The notes: a model not told the origin generated them from the sequence alone. DNA of 5,389 nucleotides from Bordetella parapertussis (GCA_945901665.1 CAMDLJ010000192.1:1-5389); one strand, 5' to 3'; positions 1-5,389 are shown, counted from the stretch's first letter. Numbers and translations: made by a program.

Positions 1-584
1 GGCATGCTCCAACCGCTGGCGGCCAGCATGGCTGCGGCCAAGGTTTCTTTCAACGGGGCGTCGCCTTTGTCCACGCGCCAGCCGCGCTTGAACAGGGGCT
101 CGCCCGAGGTGTCGATGTAAAGCGTCATGTGGTCGGTGGTGAGGTGGGCATACAAGCGCACATCCGGCCACTGGGTGTTGACGCTGGGGCGCTCACCGCC
201 TTTGGCGCGAAAGCGGTCGGCCACCGCGTCTTTGACACGCAAGGTGGCAAAGTTCAGGCTCTTGAGCGGGCTGTGCTGAGCCGTCACCTCGACCTTGAAG
301 CTGTGTTGCGGCGTGAACCAAGCCTCCCACGCCACCGCATGGGCACCGGCGTATACATCGTCTTCATGCCGATATGGCGTATGCGAGAGTTGCACCAACA
401 CCCGCATGGCCAAGCGGCTGTGCAGGTTGAGTTGCATGGCCATGCGCCATGAGCCGTGCAAGCGCACACCGCCTCGGGCCACGCCCACGTGCAAGCCGGG
501 GTCGGCCACCACGCTGCGCACTTCCTGGGCCAGGCAATGTTCCACCCCAGCCGCACAGGGCAAAAACAAGTCCAGTTGGTTCAT
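1..584 (-). CDS. rlmL: RlmL-type THUMP-domain 23S rRNA methyltransferase, N-terminal part (runs off the window)
   Basis: The frame is open from an ATG at 584 to the window edge, giving 194 codons with the C-terminal catalytic part missing. Residues 1-45 resemble the N-terminal ferredoxin-like part of RlmL. Residues of about 46-160 fit a THUMP RNA-binding domain. The segment MTLYIDTSGEPLFKRGWR (153-170), followed by APLKETLAAAMLAASGW (176-192), is the hallmark entry into the RlmL-family methyltransferase fold; E. coli RlmL has APIKETLAAAIVMRSGW there. The family makes m2G2445 in 23S rRNA using S-adenosylmethionine in the cytoplasm. The SAM-binding and catalytic NPPY-type motifs lie outside the window, so activity and exact specificity cannot be checked, nor whether an RlmK domain is fused. 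The start is supported by GAGG at 595-592, seven bases upstream and overlapping the rpoN stop codon, which suggests coupling to rpoN. Family call is firm; the rlmL symbol is less so. Confidence 0.85.
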   Translation of the reverse strand, partial: MNQLDLFLPCAAGVEHCLAQEVRSVVADPGLHVGVARGGVRLHGSWRMAMQLNLHSRLAMRVLVQLSHTPYRHEDDVYAGAHAVAWEAWFTPQHSFKVEVTAQHSPLKSLNFATLRVKDAVADRFRAKGGERPSVNTQWPDVRLYAHLTTDHMTLYIDTSGEPLFKRGWRVDKGDAPLKETLAAAMLAASGWSM

Positions 585-591
585 GGCAAAG

Positions 592-595
592 CCTC
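592..595 (-). promoter_or_regulatory. Ribosome binding site of rlmL, overlapping the rpoN stop
   Basis: The minus strand reads TGAGG, where TGA (596-594) stops rpoN and GAGG (595-592) lies 7 bases before the rlmL ATG at 584. This decides the rlmL start and implies that ribosomes finishing rpoN re-initiate nearby. Confidence 0.6.
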
Positions 596-2159
596 AGAGC
601 GTCTTGCGCAAATTGGTGGGCGCAATGCGCAGGGATTCGCGGTATTTGGCCACCGTGCGGCGAGCGCAGTCGATGCCTTGCTCTTTGAGCATGTCTGACA
701 GCTGGTTGTCGCTGAGCGGTTTTTTCGGGTTTTCGTTGGCCACAAACTGCTTGATCAAGGCCCGAACCGCAGTGCTCGATGCGTTGTTGCCGCTCTCAGT
801 CACCAAGCCCGAGCCAAAGAAATACTTGAGTTCAAAGGTGCCGTAGGGCGTGTGCATGTACTTGGCGGTGGTGACCCGGCTGATGGTGGACTCGTGCAGA
901 CCCAACTCATCAGCGATCTCGCGCAGCACCATCGGCCGCATGGCCAATTCACCGTGCTGCAAAAAGCTTTTTTGGCGCTCGGCAATGGCTGTGCCCACGC
1001 GCAAGATGGTGTCAAAGCGCTGCTGGATGTTTTTGATGAACCAGCGCGCCTCTTGCAAGCGCTGCTGCAAACCTTGGTGGCCCTCGCCCTTGCCCGCCGA
1101 CTTGAGGGCGTTGGCGTAAATGTCGTGCACCCGCAAGCGCGGCATCACATCGGGGTTGAGCGCCACGCGAAACTTGGGGTTGCCCTGGCGGTCGGTACCG
1201 GTGCGGGTGACCAACACATCGGGCACCACCGCATTGCGCTCCACATCGATGAAGCGCCGCCCGGGCTTGGGCTCGAGACGCGCGATCAAGGCAATCGCCA
1301 GCTTGATGGTGGCCTCGCTGTCGTTGACCGCCAGCACCAAGCGCTTGACGTCGCGGCGTGCCAACAGCTCCAGGGGTTGGGCGCAAATGCGCAAAGCGCA
1401 GTCGCGCACGCCCATGGCCTCCTCGGAGCTGGGTGACAAGGCCTTGAGTTGCAGCGTCAAGCACTCGCCCAAATGGCGGGCACCCACGCCCACGGGCTCC
1501 AAGCTATGCAGCAAATGCAAGGCCATTTGAAAGCGCTCTTGCAGCTCCTCAATTTGCTCTTCATCGTCCCCGGCCAGGCCCTGGGCCAAGCTGAGCAAAC
1601 TGTCTTCCAAATAACCGTCGTCGTTGAGCGACTCGATCAAAAAGCGCAGCGCTGCGCGGTCGGTTTCGCTCAAGCGCAGCGCCAGGGCTTGGCGGTGCAA
1701 GAACGAGGTGAGCGACTCTTGGCTGCGCGCCAACTCGGTGGCGTCGGTGTCGTCACCGTCATTGGCCCCATTGCGCGCAGGCGCGTCGCCGCCCCACTCG
1801 GGGTCGTCGGCATGGGTGTCGGTGCTGCCGTCGCCCTCCCAACTCTCGGCAACCCCATCCACCGAAGGTTCGGTGTCGCTGGCTGTGTTGTCCACCGCCA
1901 CCTCGCTGACAGAGGAGCCGGGCACAAAGTCCATCACCTCTTCGCCATCGTTTTGGGCTGGGGCATCGGCCTTGGTCAAGCCAAATTCCTCGCGCGGCGC
2001 CTCTTCGATTTCTTTTTCCAGAAACGGGTTGTCGTCGAGCATTTGGTCGATCTCTTGGCTCAGCTCCATGGTGGAGAGCTGGAGCAAGCGGATCGACTGC
2101 TGCAACTGGGGCGTGAGCGCCAGGTGCTGAGAGACGCGAAGTGACAGGCCTTGCTTCAT
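594..2159 (-). CDS. rpoN: RNA polymerase sigma-54 factor RpoN
   Basis: This 521-residue protein is the alternative sigma factor that directs core RNA polymerase to -24/-12 promoters and needs AAA+ activators to open them; it acts in the cytoplasm. Region I (residues 1-50) has the glutamine/leucine-rich LTPQLQQSIRLLQLSTMEL. Region II (about 51-145) is a long, low-complexity acidic linker dominated by D, E, G and A. The core-binding domain covers about 145-340. A helix-turn-helix lies around 410-432 (VLREIADELGLHESTISRVT). The RpoN box ARRTVAKYRE is at 499-508. Length is typical or slightly long, the surplus being in region II. I chose ATG at 2159 because MKQGLSLR matches the usual RpoN N-terminus; a GTG directly before it (2162) would add one residue. 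The start overlaps the lptB stop as TGATG, which suggests translational coupling. rpoN next to lptB is a conserved arrangement. No sigma-54 promoter is evident upstream. Confidence 0.97.
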   Translation of the reverse strand: MKQGLSLRVSQHLALTPQLQQSIRLLQLSTMELSQEIDQMLDDNPFLEKEIEEAPREEFGLTKADAPAQNDGEEVMDFVPGSSVSEVAVDNTASDTEPSVDGVAESWEGDGSTDTHADDPEWGGDAPARNGANDGDDTDATELARSQESLTSFLHRQALALRLSETDRAALRFLIESLNDDGYLEDSLLSLAQGLAGDDEEQIEELQERFQMALHLLHSLEPVGVGARHLGECLTLQLKALSPSSEEAMGVRDCALRICAQPLELLARRDVKRLVLAVNDSEATIKLAIALIARLEPKPGRRFIDVERNAVVPDVLVTRTGTDRQGNPKFRVALNPDVMPRLRVHDIYANALKSAGKGEGHQGLQQRLQEARWFIKNIQQRFDTILRVGTAIAERQKSFLQHGELAMRPMVLREIADELGLHESTISRVTTAKYMHTPYGTFELKYFFGSGLVTESGNNASSTAVRALIKQFVANENPKKPLSDNQLSDMLKEQGIDCARRTVAKYRESLRIAPTNLRKTL

Positions 2160-2938
2160 CACATTTTGAAGTGCTCACCGAGGTACACCCGGCGCACATC
2201 GGCGTTGTCAATGATCTCTGCGGGCGTGCCCTGGGCCAGCACACGGCCGTCGTTGATGATGCAAGCGTGGTCGCAAATGCCCAAGGTTTCGCGCACATTG
2301 TGGTCGGTGATGAGCACCCCAATACCGCGCGACTTGAGAAAACCAATGATGCGCTGGATCTCGATCACCGCGATCGGGTCGATGCCGGCGAACGGTTCGT
2401 CAAGCAAGATGAAGCGCGGTTGGGTGGCCAAGGCACGGGCAATTTCCACCCGACGGCGCTCGCCACCCGACAAAGCCTGTGCCGGGGAATCGCGCAGGTG
2501 GTCCACCCGCAACTCACCGAGCAAGGTGGTCAAGCGGCGCTCGATCTCGGGGCCCGACAGCGGGCGGTCGTTGTCGTCACGCTGCAACTCGAGCACCGCA
2601 CGCACGTTGTCTTGCACATTGAGCTTGCGAAAAATCGACGCCTCTTGCGGCAAGTAGCTCAAGCCCAGCCGAGCGCGGCGGTGGATGGGCAGGCGCTCGA
2701 TGGCCTGCCCATCGATGCTGATGGTGCCGCCATCCGAGCGCACCAAGCCCACAATCATGTAAAAAGAAGTGGTTTTGCCCGCGCCATTGGGGCCCAGCAA
2801 ACCCACCACTTCACCTTTGTTGACGCCGATAGACACATCTTGCACCACCACCCGGCTGCCGTAGGACTTGCGCAGGTGTTGGGCTTGCAGGCGACTGTCC
2901 GAACCGGATGCCGACAGCGCGCCCGACACCGCAATCAT
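2159..2938 (-). CDS. lptB: LPS export ABC transporter ATP-binding protein LptB
   Basis: LptB is the cytoplasmic ATPase that, with LptF/LptG, extracts lipopolysaccharide from the inner membrane and pushes it along the LptC-LptA-LptDE bridge. The 259 residues contain every ABC element: Walker A GPNGAGKT (49-56), Q-loop Gln98 in LPQEAS, signature LSGGE (156-160), Walker B FILLDEP (176-182) with catalytic Glu181, and H-loop His213 within TDHNVRETL. The last motif is typical of LptB and separates it from LivF/LivG-type ATPases. Compared with E. coli LptB (241 residues) there is an N-terminal extension of roughly 14 residues ([15 protein letters not shown]) of no recognised function. The ATG overlaps the lptA stop as ATGA, and the stop overlaps the rpoN start as TGATG, so all three are likely translated together. 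Nothing appears truncated. Confidence 0.97.
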   Translation of the reverse strand: MIAVSGALSASGSDSRLQAQHLRKSYGSRVVVQDVSIGVNKGEVVGLLGPNGAGKTTSFYMIVGLVRSDGGTISIDGQAIERLPIHRRARLGLSYLPQEASIFRKLNVQDNVRAVLELQRDDNDRPLSGPEIERRLTTLLGELRVDHLRDSPAQALSGGERRRVEIARALATQPRFILLDEPFAGIDPIAVIEIQRIIGFLKSRGIGVLITDHNVRETLGICDHACIINDGRVLAQGTPAEIIDNADVRRVYLGEHFKM

Positions 2939-3522
2939 TTTTTGACCCCGTTGTCGGTGCGCGGTGACAACACCGCACGCACCCGCGACCCATCGGGTTT
3001 AACGCCCAGTGCTGGCGTGGTTTTGCTGCCTTCGACGCGGCCATCCACAGTGAAGACTTCGGTGAGGTTGTTGTAGGTGATGGACTGGCCGACGATTTCG
3101 TCGCTGACCACGGTGCCGCGCAAGCGGCGCAGTTCGGCGCGCTGTCTGAAACGGACTTGGTCGGCGCGGCCATCGTATTCAATGCTTTGGGCCTCACCCT
3201 CCATGAATTCGTTGAGACCTTCGCGTTTTTGGCGGAAAAATGCGCGGTTGCTGTCTTCGCCGCTGAGCACCGCATGTTGATACCCCTCGGGGTCTTGGCG
3301 CACTTCCAAGCGGCTGCCACGCATGACAATGCTGCCCTTGGTGGCCACGACCTTGCCGGTGAAGACGCTGATTTGTTTGAGCTCGTCGTGGCGCAGGTTG
3401 TCGGCCTCGATGTTGAGCGGCTTGTCGCGGTCCGCCCGCTCGGCCCAGACCCCCGTGGACGACAGGCCCATGACCAGGGTCAAACTGGCTTGAATGGCAA
3501 AGGCATGAATCTTGCTGGTCAT
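2935..3522 (-). CDS. lptA: Lipopolysaccharide transport periplasmic protein LptA
   Basis: LptA forms the periplasmic beta-jellyroll bridge that carries LPS from LptC at the inner membrane to LptD at the outer membrane. The 195-residue product begins with a Sec-type signal peptide: basic start MTSK, hydrophobic core of about residues 7-22, probable cleavage after VWA at 27. An OstA/LptA domain follows, from [11 protein letters not shown] (33-43) through [11 protein letters not shown] (49-59) to [18 protein letters not shown] (140-157). The last 25 or so residues ([16 protein letters not shown]) form a basic tail common in betaproteobacterial LptA. The only plausible start is ATG 3522; there is no convincing Shine-Dalgarno sequence, and a TACAAT -10-like box sits only 11 bases upstream. 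The stop overlaps the lptB start as ATGA. lptC, usually just upstream, is not in this window. Confidence 0.93.
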   Translation of the reverse strand: MTSKIHAFAIQASLTLVMGLSSTGVWAERADRDKPLNIEADNLRHDELKQISVFTGKVVATKGSIVMRGSRLEVRQDPEGYQHAVLSGEDSNRAFFRQKREGLNEFMEGEAQSIEYDGRADQVRFRQRAELRRLRGTVVSDEIVGQSITYNNLTEVFTVDGRVEGSKTTPALGVKPDGSRVRAVLSPRTDNGVKK

Positions 3523-3533
3523 ATGTGGGCGCG

Positions 3534-3539
3534 ATTGTA
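3534..3539 (-). promoter_or_regulatory. Candidate -10 box for the lptA-lptB-rpoN-rlmL operon
   Basis: The minus strand reads TACAAT at 3539-3534, one mismatch from the TATAAT consensus and 11 bases before the lptA ATG. No good -35 exists at 16-18 bp spacing (the 17-bp position reads CTCCCC). Transcription from here would start around 3525-3527, leaving a leader of only a few bases. The absence of an lptA Shine-Dalgarno sequence fits that. Called from sequence pattern only. Confidence 0.35.
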
Positions 3540-3551
3540 GCGGGGCACTTC

Positions 3552-3565
3552 GCGCTGGGGAGCGC
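3552..3565. promoter_or_regulatory. Short perfect dyad upstream of lptA, possible operator or hairpin
   Basis: GCGCT (3552-3556) and AGCGC (3561-3565) are exact inverted repeats around GGGG. The dyad sits where the -35 region of the candidate lptA promoter would be, so it could be a protein-binding site or a GC-rich hairpin. A 5-bp stem in GC-rich DNA may also be chance. Confidence 0.2.
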
Positions 3566-3747
3566 CAACTTTGGGGCTTTCATCTGCTCATGGTTTGCTT
3601 GTCGTTGAACCCCCCTCACCAACCGCCATCTCGGGGCATGCAGGCCTCCTCCAGTTGCTTCGCTCCAATGTCGTCGTCCCGCACACCCACTCGTGTCGGT
3701 TTCATGTGATGCGGGTTTGCAAGTTGTTGCTGCACAGAATTGTTTGA

Positions 3748-3771
3748 GCTTGCCAAATTGGGTTGGCATGC
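3748..3771. repeat. 24-bp imperfect palindrome in the dsbA-lptA island
   Basis: TGCCAA (3751-3756) and TTGGCA (3763-3768) are exact inverted arms around a 6-base loop. The arms extend by GC (3748-3749 with 3770-3771) past one T-T mismatch, giving 8 pairs. It lies inside the lower-GC part of the island. It has no T-run, so it does not look like an intrinsic terminator. It could be a regulator site or a repeat-element hairpin. Confidence 0.35.
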
Positions 3772-3934
3772 ACCAGTCGCCATCTCACCCCTGTGTCGCA
3801 GCATCGATGGTGGGTGCCTCGCCCGACAACATCAGAACGCAGCGACTGGCGGAAGGCGGCGTGCCCAGCAGCGGGGCGGGCTCAGTGGGAAATCAGACGG
3901 AGAGTTTGGCGACCAAGGTCATTTGGCCCCAAAG

Positions 3935-3955
3935 AATTGGAATCTGACCCCAATT
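3935..3955. repeat. Inverted repeat AATTGG-N9-CCAATT next to the dsbA stop
   Basis: AATTGG (3935-3940) and CCAATT (3950-3955) are exact inverted arms. The dsbA stop (3961-3959) is three bases away. Read on the minus strand it contains GGGGTCAGATTCC. From memory, such GGGGTCAGA-type motifs recur many times in some proteobacterial genomes near small transposases and at gene ends; I could not verify that here. It lacks a U-tract, so it is a poor classical terminator, although it could still act as a 3' end hairpin for the argS-SPOR-dsbA transcript. Confidence 0.4.
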
Positions 3956-3958
3956 AAA

Positions 3959-4600
3959 TCAGCGACCTTTGCGCACTTGGCCTATCAGGTATTCGGTCAC
4001 GGCCAAAGCCGACTCCATGCTCGAGGCCAGGGTGCCGTCGGTATAGAAGCGCCCGGCCACGCCCAAGGAGGGCACGCCCTGCACCTTGAAGGCCTCTTGC
4101 AGTTGGGTCGCGCGACGAGCTTTGGTGGCCACGCCGAAGGAGTTAAAGGTTTCGGTGAATTTGGCCTTGTCCAAACCATTTTTCACTGCCCAAGCACTCA
4201 GCGCGTCAAAGGTATCGAGCTTTTGCTTGTCGCCATGGATGGTCGTGAACAATTTGGCGTGCAAGGCTTCGAGTTTGCCCATCGCCTCCAAGGTGTAGAA
4301 CATGCGTTGCTGGGGCTCAAAGTCATCGCGAAAACGCACCGGCACGCGGCGCACCACCACGTCCTTGGGTACAGATTTAATCCACTGTGCAAAGCGCGGC
4401 TCAAAAGCGTTGCAATGGGGGCAGCTGTACCAAAAGAATTCGATCACCTCGATCTTGCCGTCGCTGGATTCGACGGGCACACGCTTGTCCAAAGTGATGT
4501 ATTCGATGCCTTCTTGGGGCGCTGGTTTGGAGGGGCCTTGGGCAAAGGCCCACACCGGCAGTGTCGCGGTTGCGGCCAGTGCAAAGTCACGTCGTTTCAT
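3959..4600 (-). CDS. dsbA: Periplasmic thiol:disulfide oxidoreductase DsbA
   Basis: DsbA introduces disulfide bonds into exported proteins in the periplasm and is re-oxidised by DsbB. The 213-residue product has an N-terminal signal (MKRRDFALAATATLPVWAFA, probable cleavage after residue 20). The thioredoxin-fold active site CPHC is at 60-63 inside EFFWYSCPHC, identical in its dipeptide to E. coli DsbA. An inserted helical domain spans about 75-165, and the cis-proline Val176-Pro177 occurs in VQGVPSLGVAGRF. Length matches the family. The signal contains KRRDF, so a twin-arginine route is conceivable, although the rest looks like a normal Sec/SRP signal. ATG 4600 is supported by AGAGGAA (4613-4607) seven or so bases upstream. 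It lies 31 bp after the SPOR-domain gene and is probably cotranscribed with it and argS. No DsbB or DsbC is in the window. Confidence 0.95.
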   Translation of the reverse strand: MKRRDFALAATATLPVWAFAQGPSKPAPQEGIEYITLDKRVPVESSDGKIEVIEFFWYSCPHCNAFEPRFAQWIKSVPKDVVVRRVPVRFRDDFEPQQRMFYTLEAMGKLEALHAKLFTTIHGDKQKLDTFDALSAWAVKNGLDKAKFTETFNSFGVATKARRATQLQEAFKVQGVPSLGVAGRFYTDGTLASSMESALAVTEYLIGQVRKGR

Positions 4601-4606
4601 GGTTTA

Positions 4607-4613
4607 TTCCTCT
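4607..4613 (-). promoter_or_regulatory. Ribosome binding site of dsbA
   Basis: AGAGGAA on the minus strand, with the GAGGA core ending 7 bases before ATG 4600. It is the strongest Shine-Dalgarno sequence in the window and fixes the dsbA start. Confidence 0.7.
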
Positions 4614-4631
4614 GGGTCATGTTCAGATAAA

Positions 4632-5210
4632 TCAGCGCTGCACCCGCACCAAGGCGGACTCTATTTTGGCGCTGTCGAGTTTTTTCTTGGTGTCTTCGGC
4701 ATCGTCCTTGCTGTCAAAGGGGCCCAGCCGCACGCGGTATACCGTGCGCCCTTCTTGCTCGCGCTCGCTGACGGCCGAGGTCAAGCCTTTGAGGGCCAGT
4801 TTGGCCTTTTGGGCTTGCGCTTCGGGCTCGTTGCGGTAAGCGCCGGCCTGCACAAAATACACAAAAGGATCGGCACCGGCCTTGGCACGGGCCAAGTCGC
4901 CCAAGGGGTCATCTGTTTTTTTATCCTCTGCGCTGGCACCCGCTGCCGGGGTCGCTGCCGGTGCAGCATCCGTGGGCTCGGCCGGTGCAGCGGGCTTGGC
5001 TGGGTTTTTGCCATACAAGGGGGCATTGGGATCCCAGTCCTTGTTTTTCTTTTCTTCGGCCGCGTCTTGTTCGGCGTTGCGACTTAGGGCTTTGTTCATG
5101 AAGGGAATGGGCACCTTGGTCACATACACCGCCACCACCAGGGCCACGGCCAGCCCCACGACCAAACCCAATATAAAACCCAGCAGCGTGCCGCCCTGTT
5201 GTTGCCTCAT
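4632..5210 (-). CDS. SPOR-domain (FtsN-like) single-pass inner membrane protein
   Basis: The 192-residue product has a short cytoplasmic N-terminus (MRQQQGG) and one membrane helix at about residues 8-31 (LLGFILGLVVGLAVALVVAV). A charged then Ala/Pro-rich periplasmic linker covers about 45-110. A C-terminal SPOR domain of about 115-192 contains FVYFVQAGAYRNEPEAQAQ and VYRVRLGPFDSKDDAE. SPOR domains bind peptidoglycan stripped of stem peptides at the division septum, so a role in cell division or wall remodelling is likely. The architecture resembles FtsN, but I see no confident FtsN essential-helix match and give no symbol. Two starts are possible. ATG 5219 has AAGG abutting it, too close to work. 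ATG 5210 has AAGGA (5223-5219) exactly 8 bases upstream, so I prefer 5210; the longer form would be 195 residues. The gene follows argS almost directly and precedes dsbA. Confidence 0.88.
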   Translation of the reverse strand: MRQQQGGTLLGFILGLVVGLAVALVVAVYVTKVPIPFMNKALSRNAEQDAAEEKKNKDWDPNAPLYGKNPAKPAAPAEPTDAAPAATPAAGASAEDKKTDDPLGDLARAKAGADPFVYFVQAGAYRNEPEAQAQKAKLALKGLTSAVSEREQEGRTVYRVRLGPFDSKDDAEDTKKKLDSAKIESALVRVQR

Positions 5211-5218
5211 GTGCCCCA

Positions 5219-5223
5219 TCCTT
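5219..5223 (-). promoter_or_regulatory. Ribosome binding site of the SPOR-domain gene, overlapping the argS stop
   Basis: AAGGA at 5223-5219 includes the last two bases of the argS TAA stop (5224-5222) and the first base of an upstream ATG (5219). It is correctly spaced (8 bases) for ATG 5210, which decides the start of the SPOR-domain gene. Confidence 0.6.
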
Positions 5224-5389
5224 ACATGCTGGTGGGCGCCGATACGCCCAACATTTGTAAACCATTGTGCAACACCTGGGCGGTGGCCGCGACCAAGGCC
5301 ATGCGGGCTTGGCGCACAGGCACATCGTCGACCCAGATGCGTTCGGCGTCGTAATAGCTGTGGTAGCTGGCGGCCAAGTCGCGCAGGTA
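5222..5389 (-). CDS. argS: Arginyl-tRNA synthetase, C-terminal fragment (runs off the window)
   Basis: Only the last 55 codons and the TAA stop are in the window. The peptide contains [12 protein letters not shown], then [19 protein letters not shown], and ends [11 protein letters not shown]. This is the C-terminal end of the DALR anticodon-binding domain of class I arginyl-tRNA synthetases, whose usual ending is similar to RLALVxAVxxVLxNGLxLLGVxAPxxM. The enzyme charges tRNA-Arg with arginine in the cytoplasm. The HIGH and KMSKS-type catalytic motifs and the start lie beyond position 5389. The stop overlaps the ribosome binding site of the following SPOR-domain gene, so argS probably leads the argS-SPOR-dsbA transcription unit. 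The fragment is short, but the signature is distinctive and its position before a SPOR gene and dsbA agrees with it. Confidence 0.88.
   Translation of the reverse strand, partial: YLRDLAASYHSYYDAERIWVDDVPVRQARMALVAATAQVLHNGLQMLGVSAPTSM

Larger units (their letters stand above)
3523..3958. other. Non-coding island between dsbA and lptA
   Basis: About 435 bp lie between the dsbA stop and the lptA start, with no gene I can support. The open frames here on both strands are short, lack convincing ribosome binding sites and resemble no family I recognise. One is a 62-codon minus-strand frame at 3616-3804; another is an 84-codon plus-strand frame at 3693-3947. Composition is lower in G/C in the middle (29 of 60 at 3721-3780) than in the flanking genes. 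The stretch holds a candidate lptA promoter at its lptA end, an imperfect palindrome at 3748-3771 and a cluster of three small dyads at 3906-3955 against the end of dsbA. It may be a rearrangement scar, the relic of a small mobile or repeat element, or simply a long intergenic region. Confidence 0.6.

Noticed and set aside
1449..2144. 231-codon plus-strand open frame opposite rpoN
   Set aside because: It is fully antisense to well-supported rpoN codons and has no recognisable domain. Long antisense frames are expected opposite GC-rich genes.
2141..3076. 311-codon plus-strand open frame opposite lptB and the end of lptA
   Set aside because: It covers the entire LptB coding sequence in antisense, has a His/Ala/Gln-rich composition without motifs and crosses a gene junction; a codon-bias shadow.
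3763..3782. Possible sigma-54 promoter (TGGCATG) on the plus strand
   Set aside because: The -24-like part is present, but no TTGC element follows at the required spacing, and no gene lies downstream on that strand.
3624..3786. Two copies each of CGCCATCTC (3624-3632, 3778-3786) and GGCATGCA (3635-3642, 3765-3772) in the island
   Set aside because: The words are only 8-9 bases, in opposite order in the two places, and are near the number expected by chance in a stretch of this length.
3616..3804. 62-codon minus-strand frame in the dsbA-lptA island
   Set aside because: No ribosome binding site, no recognisable motif, and the length is within chance for this composition. It could be a gene remnant, but the sequence alone does not support that.
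4597..4620. Seven-codon frame (MTQRNKP) just upstream of dsbA whose TGA overlaps the dsbA ATG
   Set aside because: It has no ribosome binding site of its own and it contains the dsbA Shine-Dalgarno sequence. Most likely coincidence and not a regulatory leader peptide.
3740..4630. 296-codon plus-strand open frame running from the island through all of dsbA in antisense
   Set aside because: Most of its length is the reverse complement of dsbA, which has a clear active site and ribosome binding site. The part inside the island resembles nothing I recognise.

Overview
The window looks like ordinary housekeeping chromosome from a GC-rich betaproteobacterium, most likely of the order Burkholderiales and possibly a Comamonadaceae-like lineage. 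This placement rests on the protein sequences (RpoN, LptA/LptB, a DsbA with a CPHC active site, a SPOR-domain membrane protein) and on the GC-rich codon use. I ran no database search. Every gene I can support is on the minus strand, so the biological reading order runs from high to low coordinates.

Upstream block (5389 to 3959): the C-terminal end of argS (arginyl-tRNA synthetase) is followed after a few bases by a single-pass membrane protein with a C-terminal SPOR domain, and then by dsbA, a periplasmic thiol:disulfide oxidoreductase. The short gaps (about 2-11 bp and 31 bp) and the ribosome binding sites suggest one transcription unit. dsbA ends at a short inverted repeat.

Middle (3958 to 3523): a stretch of about 435 bp with no supportable gene. 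It is less GC-rich in part (29 of 60 bases G/C at 3721-3780, against 39 of 60 at 2401-2460 inside lptB) and contains several short dyads. It separates the two blocks, and it sits where lptC would be expected in the common kdsC-lptC-lptA-lptB-rpoN order.

Downstream block (3522 to 1): lptA, lptB, rpoN and the N-terminal part of an rlmL-type THUMP-domain rRNA methyltransferase. The junctions are an ATGA overlap, a TGATG overlap and a 9-bp gap, so this is a tightly packed, probably translationally coupled operon. LptA and LptB are the periplasmic bridge and the cytoplasmic ATPase of the lipopolysaccharide export machine. RpoN is sigma-54, a long-conserved neighbour of the lpt genes in Proteobacteria. 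The methyltransferase follows rpoN here instead of the more familiar hpf/ptsN.

I see no CRISPR array, tRNA, rRNA, intact mobile element or defence system. The points worth a second look are the intergenic island and its dyads, the missing lptC, the near-leaderless lptA start, the twin-arginine-like DsbA signal and the rpoN-rlmL adjacency.
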